A stretch of 27,376 nt of DNA from Ectocarpus siliculosus. Its lineage: Eukaryota > Sar > Phaeophyceae > Ectocarpales > Ectocarpaceae. Both the position numbers and the translations under genes were made by a program. The stretch is taken from contig FN649726.1 in the NCBI GenBank assembly GCA_000310025.1, positions 2,772,840 through 2,800,215 of the forward strand. The letters are read 5' to 3'. The stretch's first letter is position 1. Every line of letters starts with the position of its first letter. The notes beneath the pieces are model-generated. The model was not told where the DNA came from, did not search any database, and saw only the letters and a list, made by a program, of their open reading frames with translations. Of this stretch, positions 1 through 9,479 are shown piece after piece.

Positions 1-795
1 TCGGATTCAGAGTAAGACTTAAGTGATAAGACGACACAACAGCACTTGGTCACCTAATCTACTGCTGCTGCTGTATGTACTCCTCGTGGCGATATGTGCT
101 ACTGTACTGTTTAATACTGCTGTAGCATCGTGTCCCCGATGCCGTTTGGGGTTTGGGGTTTGGGGTTTGGGGTTGGGGCCCCCACGGTGTTGGGGGAGAG
201 ACAGGTCTTTTGGGGGGGGGGATGCCTGTTAGACATGAAACAACAACCATTGGTTGCCAGTCAAACTCTCGCCAAAAAAAAAAAACCCGACTATTATGAG
301 AGACAGACATTGTTAGAACGACTTGGTCGTCGCCAAACTCTCGCGGGGAAAAAAAAAACAGATGGTGCATGACAGCAGGCACTGCTGTGAAGCTGAAACA
401 CATCAGATGTGCCAGCCAAACATAGCACCATGCCCCCATTCGGCCGATTGGTGTTGGTTTATATATAGTCTGCGTAAATAACCACCTTTTTGGTCTGTGC
501 CAATGGTCGCAATTCTGCTTTCCCGGCCTGCCATCTCCCGCTCCTGGGGTAGGCCGTAGGTTCCGCAAGTGGATCTTCAGGCCTCCGAAAGACCACCCAG
601 CCAAGACGGGTATACAGTCCCTAGCACTGTTGAGAGGGGGATCCTGAGTTTGACGGTTGGGAGTTACTGCTGCCGTGAGACCGCGGTAGCTCGTGAACAG
701 TCAGCTTTGGTAGGCGCAAAATAACACTAGATCCTAACGCCCCGGCTTGGGCACCGGGGCCATCCAGCAGGAGAGAGGACGGTGATGGTAGCGGA
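1..795. other. No gene recognised
   Basis: No reading frame here looks like a protein on either strand. It holds the TTTGGGG tract, G- and A-homopolymers, and a small imperfect direct repeat at about 252-285 and 331-360 that shares AAACTCTCGC followed by an A-run. The last part may be the 5' leader of the LINE remnant that follows. Confidence 0.5.
143..178. repeat. TTTGGGG short tandem array
   Basis: About four head-to-tail copies of the 7-mer TTTGGGG followed by a degenerate TTGGGG. The unit resembles G-rich telomeric repeats, but the array is very short and interstitial. It could be an interstitial telomere-like tract or just a G-rich microsatellite. Confidence 0.7.
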
Positions 796-1061
796 GTGAC
801 CGCACGCCGTGGGGGTATGCCCAAGAGACAGGAAAGGAGAGAGTTCGGAGCTGGAGGGCCACTTCGCTCCGGGACAAGAAGACAACTCAATGGGAAACAA
901 GGCAAGAACCGGGGTAACTGTCACGTTAGCTCGAGTGTTCGCAAGAACATCGCAAAAAAACAAAAAAAGAGGGGAAGAAAAGGAGGGGTCGGGCGGCGCG
1001 TAGGCTAGCTAAGAGAGCAGCGCGCGCCGCGCGAAACAGAGAGCAGGGTCAACTTCTTACG

Positions 1062-1815
1062 GTAGCAACCTGGAATGTGCGGATTTCGACTGTTAACGGG
1101 GCCAATGGATACGGGCGAACCTACAGCGTTCTACACGAGGCAGCGAGACAAGACGTATCGGTGGTAGGAATGCACGAGACACGGAGGGCAGGTCGAAAGG
1201 AATTTGCCGCAGCGGGTTTCCGGGTTTTCTGCTGTGGCACGGAGACTGGTGGACCCGATGGTGTGGGGATAGCCGTCAAATAGTCACTGTGCAAGACATC
1301 CACGTTCACTACGGAGTTTATTGACGAACGCCTTATGGCCATGAGGTTTATGTTGGCAGGCCACCGTGGAGCGGTCAACTTCGTAGCCGCGTATGCTCCA
1401 ACCGAACCTTCAACCGCAGACAGGAAGCGCGTGTTCTGGGGGAAACTTGACAGTCTCGTGGGGAGGATCCCTTCCAAAGAATGTGTGTATGTCCTGATGG
1501 ACGCCAATGCGCGGACGGGAGATAGGTTGGACGGATGGGACGGAAGGGTAAGAGGAATGTACGGGCGTGATGAGCTCAACGACAATGACATGCTGCTGTT
1601 GAACTTCGCAACGGAAAACAGGCTAGCTCTCACGAGCACGTTCTTTGAGACACGCAAGGGCGGAATATGGCACACATACAACGGTGTGTCGGGAACCGAT
1701 TGCAAGCGCCTTGACTACATCCTGACAAGGCAGGCACGTCACGGCCGAGTATCTAACGTGGTTGTCATCCCCCAGCCGGTTCGCCCAGTCAAAGCAGACT
1801 CAGACCACATATGGT
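1062..1815 (+). pseudogene. LINE endonuclease (EEP-type) domain
   Basis: The APE-like endonuclease part of the LINE. Visible motifs are VATWNVR at the start (1062 on), VVGMHETRR carrying the catalytic Glu, VAAYAPTE, VLMDANARTGDR (the DxN pair), RLDYILT and the closing SDH motif near 1800. In LINEs this domain makes the first-strand nick that primes reverse transcription. The domain is interrupted by a TAG at 1281-1283 but continues in the same frame from 1284. After SDH the frame changes and reads into the linker. The family assignment rests on the order and spacing of these motifs. Confidence 0.85.
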
Positions 1816-2467
1816 AGTAGCCACCGCCAACCTCGGTGGCAGGCTTGCCCACAACCGTGCAGTCCGGACTGAACCGAAACAGCAGCAATTCAACCGACGG
1901 GAATTGCAGTTCGAAGCAGCACGGTGTGCGGTGACTAATCGGTTCCTCCTCAACCTCGACACACGACTGGACGAGCGAACAACCACCGCCGCGGAATTGG
2001 CGACCGACTTTACCAATGCTCTCCTCGAAGCAGCGCGGACGACCCTAGGGGAGGAACCGCGGAGACGCCGCACGCAGGAGTGGTGTGAGACCCCAGAGAC
2101 GAGAGCAGTGCTGGAGGCGGCCCTTAGCAAACGGCGGGAAGCGCGCCGAGCGATGAGGGGCAATTGGAACTCAGCAACGTGGAGGGCTCTGAAAGCAGCG
2201 TGTAAGGGAGTGGCTACAGCAGTCGAAACGGGCATTGATGCCCACCTGGACGGATAGGTGACTGAACTCGAAGCAATCTACAAAGAAAGCGACATGCGAG
2301 GACTGTACCAACACCTCAAGAGATCAGTGGGCCTCAGTGGGAGACAGGCGGGGGGACAGCAGTTCGTCGCGGACGAGAACGGCGTGTGCTCCGGAACAGG
2401 GACGACATCCTCGAACGGTGGGCGAGATTCTTCAGCACCCTGCTCAACACCAAATCCCCTACCCTGA
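1811..2467 (+). pseudogene. LINE inter-domain linker
   Basis: Charged, Arg/Ala/Glu-rich sequence joining the endonuclease to the reverse transcriptase in the dead LINE. It reads in one frame from 1811 to 2467 except for a TAG at 2255-2257. Segments such as TQEWCETPETRAVLEAALSK have the helical character usual for this region of LINE ORF2-like proteins, but no catalytic motif is present. The next block starts in a different frame near 2386-2390. Confidence 0.6.
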
Positions 2468-3988
2468 ACCCAGACATCATCGAACGAGTGACGCAGCGGC
2501 CAGCGACACGTGACACTCAACGGTTGGGAGAGGTGCCAGAACTCGAGGAGGTGAAACGGGCTATGAAAGGCCTCAAGAACTGGAAGGCGCCCGGCCATGA
2601 CTCCCTCCCTGCCGAGTTGCTCAAGATCGATGACGACGAACCCTTCGTCCTGGGGCACCTCTATACCATCCTCGCAAAGGTGTGGAACGGAGGAGATATC
2701 CCGCAAGAGTGGAAGGATGCAACCATCAAGGTGCTGTACAAGAAGGGTGACCGGTCCAACTGTAACAACTACAGGGGGATTTCGCTACTATCTCACGTAG
2801 GCAAGGTCCCCATCGAGGTCATCACCAACCGTCTAAGCGCCTTCTGCGAAGCCAACAACATCCTCCCGGAGGAACAGTGCGGATTTCGACCCGGGCGATC
2901 CACCGTCGACATGCTGTTCGTCGTGCGCCGCCTCCAGGAGCTGGGGCGGAGAAAGAAAATACCGCTCTACGTGTGCTTCGTCGACTTGAAGAAGGCGTAT
3001 GATTCGGTGGACCGAGAGATGTTATGGAAAGTGCTGGCCAGGGCCGGGATTCCCGCGAAGCTGATCAAAGTCATCCGCCGATTCCACGATGGAATGCGGG
3101 CCCGGTTGCGCATGGACGACGGACAACTATCGGACTGGTTCTTCGTGACACAGGGCGTTCGACAAGGATGTGTGTTATCCCCACTGCTGTTCAACATCTT
3201 CTTCGCCGAGGTCCTCGAGGTCGTTGTCATCCGATTCAGCGAGGATGATGTTGTTCTGCGGAGCCTGGTGTGCTTGGAGGAGGGTAAGACGGAAGCGGGG
3301 GGGGGCGGAGGAGACACCCCTTGACCGAGGATGGAGGGCAGTATAGGGGATGCTATATGCCGATGATGCCGGCGTCGTATCGAGGTCTGTAGAAGTACTG
3401 GCAAGAATGATGACCATCATCGTTGAGGTGTTCGGGGAGTTCGGGCTGACGGTATCGGAGAAGAAGACGGAGACGCTCCTGATGCGCGCGAAGGACAAGC
3501 CGACTACAACACCACAGCCCCCCCCACCTCCACCGCTGACCATCGAAGCCGCGGGACATAAATACGCCCAGACGACCGAGTTCCGGTACCTCGGTGGCTT
3601 CGACAACGAACATGGCGACCTCACCCGGGAGATCAACTACAGCAGCAGAGGAGCGTGGGCGTGCCTCAGGCGATATGGCCGGGAGCTCTTCGACAGACCG
3701 AAAGCGCCATTCCGACTCAAGATCCGCCTCCTCCAGGCGGAGGCGATGGAGGCACTGCTGTACGGCTGCATGACATGGTCACCACTCAGCCGCCACTACC
3801 AGACGCTGCGGTCGACACACCACCGACTGCTCCTTCGAGTTATCGGGTACAAGCGCAAGAAAGACACCTACCGGCAGCTTTCCTACGCCCAGACGCCGAA
3901 GAGGGTCGGATGCCAGAGCGTTGAAGCCACGATCCGACAACGACGCCTACTGTTCGCGGGAGCATTGGCAAGGCAGTCGGACGGGTGA
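2386..3988 (+). pseudogene. LINE reverse transcriptase domain
   Basis: The polymerase core is easy to follow: [67 protein letters not shown] (first catalytic Asp), [14 protein letters not shown] and, after a frame change, MLYADDAGVVSRS with the YADD box. It continues through a thumb-like region and a tail rich in Arg/Leu (RQRRLLFAGALARQ) typical of LINE C-termini. Breaks are a frame shift in the nine-G run near 3298-3305, a TAG at 3344 just before YADD, and a TGA at 3986. The order of the motifs is that of LINE, not LTR, reverse transcriptases. The clade was not determined. Confidence 0.9.
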
Positions 3989-4343
3989 CTCCCGAAACGA
4001 CTGATGCTCGGCGAACTGGCGCGGGGGAGAAGCCACGTAGGGGGGACAGGAACAGAACTGGCCGAAGTGTGTGCTCGACGACCTGAAGGCATTCGGGGCC
4101 GACCACGGATCTACGAAAACCGATCCATGTTGTCTCGGAATCTCGGTACCGAAAGACACGGCACCGAAATTAAAGTGGACGGAAGCCGCGAAGGTGGAGG
4201 GGGGAGTACCCTGGCATGCGGCGGAGCTGCAGGGAGCTGAGAGGTTCATGACCTCCTGGCACAAGAAGGAAGAAGAGGCCAGCCAACAACGAGCGCTCCA
4301 ACGAGACCACAAGCCAACAACCAATGGGGCGGGAGGGGGGTAG

Positions 4344-4918
4344 GAGACGGACGAGACGGCGAGGGAAGAAAGTATACGAGAAGAGACGGACCCAGTGGCG
4401 TGATACGTGCCGGATTGAATTTCTTTTAGCCAATTCCCCCCCCCCAACGCTGCACCATTGCACCAACCCCCCCTAGTGATGACGTACCATTTCCATGTAT
4501 CGCTGGTTGGTGGCCATGTTTGCGTGTTTGCTTGTTTGTTCGTTAGTGGCCTCTCCACCGTGTGCCTTTTTCTGCCTCTTATTTCTTGTTATTTTCGGCC
4601 TGGGTCTCTTTTGTCCTCGCTCTTTTTCGTTTTCGTTTTCTTTCTTCCTGTTTCCTTTTATTTTTTTTCTCTTTTTCTCTTTTCTCTCTTTGTCGCTCTT
4701 TTTTCTCTCTTTTTCTGTGTCAGATGGCCTTGTCTCTGCTTGCGTTGTGAAGCACCAAGATTGAACCAAGGGGGTGTACCTCTTTCTCTCTGGCCCGTGA
4801 TGCTGACTCCTAGTCTCAGTTGTTACCTCGCATAGCGCGCAAAGGAAGCGGAGGACTCCAAAATATCTGTCGTTAATTTCTTTTGACTTGCGGACCCCTC
4901 GGGGCCAGTTTGTTTGAG
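4344..4918. other. Pyrimidine-rich gap, no gene
   Basis: No credible gene. The plus strand is strongly T/C-rich between about 4560 and 4725, with runs of TTTTC, TTTCTC and TTTCTG. Long Phe/Ser/Leu or Lys/Glu/Arg reading frames here are by-products of that composition. The first 100 bases may be the eroded 3' untranslated part of the LINE. Confidence 0.6.
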
Positions 4919-5049
4919 CGTACCTTTTTAGGGTAAGTTAGCCTGTGACCACGGGAATCGACCGCGTCAAGTGTTGGATCAGTACGGACATATGAAGGTA
5001 CTGGGTAGAGAGAGATCGGAACGGTTTTTAATGTGAAAACAACAACAAT
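4919..5049. repeat. Dispersed ~130-bp repeat, copy A
   Basis: Roughly 90% identical by eye to 10907-11044, in the same orientation. It runs from a CGTACCTTTTT start through GTTAGCCTGTGACCACGGGA and ends in GTTTTTAATGTG followed by a CAA-rich tail. Sequences on both outer sides differ between copies, so it is an independent interspersed unit. The CAA tail and compact size suggest a SINE-like element. Orientation and origin are uncertain. Confidence 0.75.
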
Positions 5050-5390
5050 GGGCCTAAGTAGGCATAGATAGCCAGCCATAGATAGGCATAGATAAAATAT
5101 GTATGTAGGCACATCATCAATCCTCCTGCCGCCTGCCGAACCTCGCTGCCGGATCGATAACAACAGACCTGCTGCCTATGGCACAGCACGGCGTGCTTGC
5201 ACGGTAGTATGCACGCATCGCGTGTCTCTCGTGTTCGGAGGCAAATCCCGCGCGAGCGAGGGGTGATGCAGTAGTAGTTCTGCTATCTTCAATAGTAGCC
5301 ATTACTAGCATCGACTCGGCTCAACCCGCCGACCAATGAACAGACAGGCAGACGTCCTTCCGGTGCGGCTGACTACAGGAAATAACCTGG
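5050..5390. other. Spacer left of the foldback element
   Basis: No gene recognised. It contains a run of short imperfect GCCATAGATA/GGCATAGATA repeats (about 5059-5097) and, at about 5310-5372, a segment resembling 5853-5912 inside the neighbouring element. Confidence 0.45.
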
Positions 5391-5842
5391 CAAATTTTGA
5401 TGCACCGGGACAGAGGTTCTGGATTTTAATTACGCCGGCAAAGCCCGCCATTCATTTCATGTGTGAAACAGATTTATCTGCGGGCCGCACGCTTCCAATA
5501 TATTGGCACCTCTCTGAATATATGAAGGAAAGGAGACACCAGAGCAGAGGTATCGTCACCGTGCAGATATGCTGTCATGCGGGTTGTTCAACATACAAAC
5601 GAGATGAGTGATGATGGTTGCTTTGGGGCGTTCATTCCAAAGAATCCCAGATGGAGTCAAGAGGGCGAAGAAGAGCGCAAATCATCATCAACAGACAGAT
5701 GCAGAGACACCTAAGCATCATCATCATCACGTGACTTGAGGTGGTCTCGCGAGAGGACGGGCGTGCAGTCGATATAGAAACAGCACGGATCCCTGGGTGT
5801 GGGTACTACTGCTGCTCGACATAGTTGTGCGTCTGTGCGTGT
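5391..5842 (+). repeat. Foldback left arm, outer part
   Basis: Pairs with the reverse complement of about 7715-8143. Long matching blocks include CACGGATCCCTGGGTGTG, GGAGACACCAGAGCAGAGGT versus its inverted partner, and CCCAGATGGAGTCAAGAG. Small indels and substitutions are scattered evenly, as expected from independent decay of the two arms. Confidence 0.82.
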
Positions 5843-6935
5843 TTTTAGTATTAACATCGACCGCGCTAACCGGCTGACCAATGAAAAGACGTCAGTCTCA
5901 GTGCGGTTGAAAACACAAAATACTCCTACATGACATGAACTGGGACCGTGAGGGGGCGGCATGGGGGAGGCTAAACTATTCTCCGGATCAAAGACAGAAA
6001 CGGTAGCACCAGAAGAACACTGCACGCACCTACCAAGGCTGCTACCTTGCACTGGACTTCGTTTTGGAGTGCTTTCACCATCATCCTCCTTGTTTTCACT
6101 ACCATCATTCTCATAATCATTTTGACAGCATTTTTTCTGAAGTTCTTTTCTGGCCCTGCGTCGTTTGTTGTGCGGAAGGTCATCTGCATCGAAGATCTTG
6201 CTCTCTTCCACGCCACGATTCCCTCCACGATTGCTGTGTTGGTCTCTGTCTTGTCCTCCTCCCGTTCCCTCTCCTCCTCCTTCATGGCTGCCAAACGATT
6301 TCCCCTCATTGCCATCATGACCGTTTTTATCTGCACTACTACTACTGAGATCCCAACCTATTGGCCGTGGTGGAAATTGAGCAATCAGTAGTCCATGACA
6401 TTTGAAAACATCACGAGTTCGTACGGACAGAAAACGAGCCAGCTCGAAGGTAAACCGTCTCCGAATCCTATTGGTATGAAAAGTCTTCAGGCCAACCAAG
6501 GCTGTTTCATCGTCGAAATTCCCCCTTCAAAAGGCTTCGCCAAGTGGTTGGCGATAGCTACGATAAGTCGATTTGTGCCTGTACGAAGACAACCATACGT
6601 TGAAAAAGCAGGTAAGGAGGGTAGATCTAGACGGGTTGAAAATTCCCGCAGAGCGATTTACCTTACTTGCAGCTCAATCTTCGAGGGCGGATCCTGGCGT
6701 TTGGATTGACTTGTCGATGCTTCGACTAGCGGACGGGGTAACGATTGTGACATCTACAAGAATGGACTTGGTGCAGAGTTCCTCTTCTTTATCTCCTGCG
6801 TGTAATCCTGGGGGGATCACCAAATCCATCTTGTAGAGCCCTTTTCCCCTACCAGTGCCTGTGGTAAATGGGGAAGAGTCTTCGACAGCGATTGGCATGT
6901 GGCACTCACATAATGTCTTCAACATCACGTTAACC
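5843..6935 (-). pseudogene. Minus-strand ORF remnant inserted in left arm
   Basis: This block is missing from the right arm, so it entered the left arm later or was lost from the right. On the minus strand it has two linked open stretches, 6928-6674 and about 6540-5971, in different frames. The first contains KMDLVIPPGLHAGDKEEE and SILVDVTIVTPSAS, a pattern reminiscent of the C-terminal region of reverse-transcriptase ORFs in stramenopile genomes. The second begins LKTFHTNRIRRRFTFELARF and becomes a highly charged Asp/Glu/Lys/Arg tail. I do not recognise a catalytic motif. Best reading: a 5'-truncated retroelement fragment in reverse orientation. The function is unproven. Confidence 0.4.
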
Positions 6936-7305
6936 TTGTGTGTATGATCTCCCTATTCGCTGTTGCTAAGCTCGTCTTCTTGATGCTGCTGCTGCGTGCT
7001 CGTTATCGACTCTAAGTGTACGTTGACGTCGCGAAACGTCGTACACACAGACCGGAGTGGGCTCTGCTGGCTCTTTCCTGCTGTGGGCGTGTGGCATGCG
7101 CCAGTTGCAACTCCCAGGCTCCCTAGCTGATGTGTTTTGGTCTCTGTGATACTGGTTTTGTTTGTTCGAATGCGGTGCCCAGAATAAAGCGGCCTAATTG
7201 CCCAAATCACTCGAAAATAGACAAGACGCCAAGCAGGCGCCAAGTTAAATAGAGACAGCAGATTGGCGGACGCCAAGTTAAACCTGTCCCGGTGGCTTTT
7301 TTGCT
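6936..7305 (+). repeat. Foldback left arm, inner part
   Basis: Pairs with the reverse complement of about 7312-7690. Close to the centre the arm repeats the motif CGCCAAGTTAAA (about 7238 and 7271), mirrored in the right arm. The innermost part, CCTGTCCCGGTGGCTTTTTT, faces AAAAAAAGTCACCGGGACAG. Confidence 0.85.
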
Positions 7306-7311
7306 GCCATC

Positions 7312-8143
7312 TAGCAAAAAAAGTCACCGGGACAGATTCAACTTGGCGTCCGTCAATCAGCTGTCTCCATTTAACTTGGCGCCGACTTGGCGTCTTGTCG
7401 TCTTGTCTGTTTTCAAGAAATTTTGCAATTACTCCGCTTTCTTCTGGGCACCGCACGCAGTCGAACCAACCAGTACCAATTCACAGATCAACACAACTTC
7501 AGCCGTGAGCCTGGGAGCTGCAACTGGCGCATACCACACGCCCACAGGATAGAACCATCAGGCCACCCTGCCTGGTGTCTGTGGGTACGAAGTTTCGCAA
7601 CGTTAAACCACACTGAGCGTCGATAACGAGCACGCAGCAGCACCAAGACGAGCTTAGAAACAGCGAGGAGGGTGATCACACACAACACACACGCTCACGC
7701 GCATTTTATGGGTCGGGCCACAGCAGCAGTATCCACACCCAGGGATCCGTGCATGTGTCTATATCGTCTGCACGCCCGTCTTCTCACCAGACCACTCAAG
7801 TAACGCGATGATGATGATGCTCTGGCATCATCTTTGCATCTGCTCTCTTCTTCTTCCTTCTCTTGACTCCATCTGGGGTTCTTTGGAAGGAACGCCCCAA
7901 AGCAATTATCATCAATCATCTCGTTGGTATGTTGAACAACCCGCATGGCAAAGCATCTCTGCAAGGTGATTTATTTGCTGCCGCGGCGACGACCTCTGCT
8001 CTGGTGTCTCATTTCCTTCATTGATTCAGAGAGGTGCAACATATTGAAAGCGCGCGTCCCGCAGATGGGTTGACACACATGTATTGGCGGGCTTCGCCCG
8101 CGAAATTAAACTCCAAAACCTCTGTTCTGGTACACTAAAATGT
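7312..8143 (-). repeat. Foldback right arm (uninterrupted)
   Basis: A contiguous inverted copy of the two left-arm parts. It shows that the original arm was one piece and that the 5843-6935 block interrupts only the left side. Its last 60 bases supply the first codons of the open frame that then runs into the integrase. Confidence 0.83.
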
Positions 8144-8935
8144 GCCCATACCCGCCGGACACGCCGGAGCTGCGCCGTGGACTCTCCGCCCAGCTGGCGC
8201 GGAGGGACGGAAGACACCCTGCGAGACACCGTGAAAGTCGTGGAAGCGCAGCGGCAGCACCCTTCGCTGCAGCCACTGCGGAGCGAGTTAGAAGCGGGAC
8301 GAGGAGAGGACAGCGAGTGTGTCCTCGCCGAAAACGATTTGCTTTGGCACGCACCGCGGGACCGCGCGTACGCGATTGCGGTGCCTAGACGACTCGTGCC
8401 GGCGGTGTTAGTACTGATTCACGGCACGTACGGACACTCGGAGACCGCGTGCACGACGAAATTGATCGAGAGGAGGTACCCCTGGTCCACCCTCAAGAAA
8501 GATGTGCGCGGCTATGTCCTGTCCTGCAAGTGCCGCCGGCAGAAGCGAACGTGGAGCAAGCAGCTCGCCGTGATGCCTGCCCGACTCCTTCAGCCATGGC
8601 AAGTCCTCGAGATGGACATCCAGGACATGAAGGTGTCCTCCGACAACGGCAACCGGTACTTCCCCGTCGTTGACCGAGCGTCCGACTTCCTCACCGCCTT
8701 CCCTCTGCCGTCGAAGGAAGCAGTTGGTGTCAGCCACAAACTGCTGGGGCTCCTGCTCATGTTTGGTCTGCCGCTCTCGATCCGATGGGGCCCCGGAAGC
8801 CAGTTCACAGCGGAAGCGATGAAGCAATTTTGTCGCTGGCTGCGAGTACCCCTGAACAACGGCCCAACCAACCACCCGCAGGCGCAGGGAGCAGTCGAGC
8901 GGCTGGAGGGGTGGCTTCACGAGACCCTGACTTAG
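8144..8935 (+). pseudogene. Ty3/gypsy-like integrase, 5'-truncated, catalytic Asp lost
   Basis: Integrase inserts retrotransposon cDNA into the chromosome. The frame is open from 8084, but the first 20 codons come from the foldback arm; retroelement sequence starts at about 8144. A His/Cys zinc-binding module is seen as HGTYGH followed by VLSCKCRRQKR. The catalytic core runs from LEMDIQDM (first Asp) to GAVERLEGWL (Glu). The expected second Asp is Gly in RWGPGSQF (codon 8789-8791 GGC; GAC would need one transition at 8790), with exactly 35 residues between it and the Glu. The core ends early at a TAG (8933-8935), with related sequence continuing in another frame to about 9099. The gag, protease, RT and RNase H regions are absent. 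The protein is almost certainly inactive. Confidence 0.88.
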
Positions 8936-9192
8936 CTGTGTACTTCATGGCCCCGGCGATGGGATGACTCGGGTCGCGCCAGACGCGTCCCTCCCTCAGG
9001 GGGCGTCACCATACCGAATACTCTCCGGTCGGGAGCCCCGTAGCCACATCGACGCCATGACCCAAGCCCTCGACGACGACGTGTGGCTAAGGACTTGAGT
9101 GGACGAATGCGGACCAACAGCGCATGACGCAATAAATCCCCAAACGACGGCATGAGGCCCACAACCGGCAAGGACAGCGCCACAACGCCAAC
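8936..9192 (+). pseudogene. Integrase continuation, frame-shifted
   Basis: After the TAG at 8933, a different plus frame reads PDASLPQGASPYRILSGREP and then IDAMTQALDDDVWLRT before a TGA near 9097. The SPYRILSGREP segment matches the usual post-core region of Ty3-type integrases, where a phrase of the type 'P..LLFGREP' is common. Coding continuity is therefore lost by frameshift rather than by deletion. Confidence 0.6.
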
Positions 9193-9468
9193 ATGGCGCG
9201 GGAGTCGCCGGGTGCTAAGGCCGGGGTCGAAATTCTCGTCTTTGTCAAGGAGGCGAGCAACACTCTCCACCGCAAGAGCCACCACCCGAAGCTGGCGCAC
9301 GACTACTACACTGGCCCGGGGAGGGTCACCCACGTCATCCGAGACCGCCTGAACTTCAAGCTTCGACAGAACGGACGACGGGTACGCCAACGTCGAGTCG
9401 CGGCCGCCGATGTGAAGATGTACCACGCGCAACCCCACCGCCTCCGGCTCCCGTTCGAGGATGAGTAA
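9193..9468 (+). pseudogene. Integrase C-terminal (SH3-like) region
   Basis: The open stretch contains GVEILVFVKEASNTLHRKSH, KLAHDYYTGPGRVTHVIRD and RLNFKLRQNGRRVRQRRVAA. This is the typical DNA-binding end of Ty3 integrases: a 'G..VLV..... KL...Y.GP..V' pattern with a final strand. A stop near 9468 separates it from the next piece. No chromodomain is visible here. Confidence 0.72.
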
Positions 9469-9479
9469 GTACACCTCGT

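Larger units (their letters stand above)
796..4343 (+). pseudogene. Dead LINE (endonuclease + reverse transcriptase)
   Basis: Remnant of an autonomous non-LTR retrotransposon, whose protein nicks chromosomal DNA and copies its own RNA at the nick. In order: a basic N-terminal stretch (about 796-1008), an exonuclease/endonuclease/phosphatase domain (about 1062-1815), a linker, a reverse transcriptase (about 2386-3700) and a C-terminal tail (to 4343). The coding sense moves between all three plus frames. In-frame stops lie at 1281 (TAG), 2255 (TAG), 3344 (TAG, inside a position reading Trp in similar proteins) and 3986 (TGA). Frame changes lie near 1000, 1808, 2390, 3300 (in a G-run) and 4040-4070. 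No clear poly-A tail or target duplication was found, so the ends are approximate. It cannot make a working protein. Confidence 0.88.
5391..8143. mobile_element. Giant foldback / long-TIR element
   Basis: The sequence 5391-5842 plus 6936-7305 reappears as the reverse complement of 7312-8143, so the two arms, each about 830 bp, face each other with a loop of only a few bases near 7306-7311. The outer tips are CAAATTTTGATG on the left and the complement of CACTAAAATG on the right. The identity looks about 80-85% by eye. The left arm is split by an unrelated ~1.1-kb segment (about 5843-6935). No transposase is present, so it would be non-autonomous. It may be a foldback DNA transposon or an inverted duplication. 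The right tip abuts the truncated Ty3-like element exactly. No convincing target duplication was seen. Confidence 0.8.

Noticed and set aside
59-604. 181-codon minus-strand frame near the window start
   Set aside because: Composition reflects G-runs and simple repeats; no domain and no splice context.
4473-4769. Lys/Glu-rich minus-strand open frame and the matching Phe-rich plus-strand frames
   Set aside because: They are products of a T/C-rich tract; no domain, no splice or start context.
8084-8143. Start of the integrase protein at 8084
   Set aside because: These codons are the tip of the foldback right arm, not retroelement sequence.
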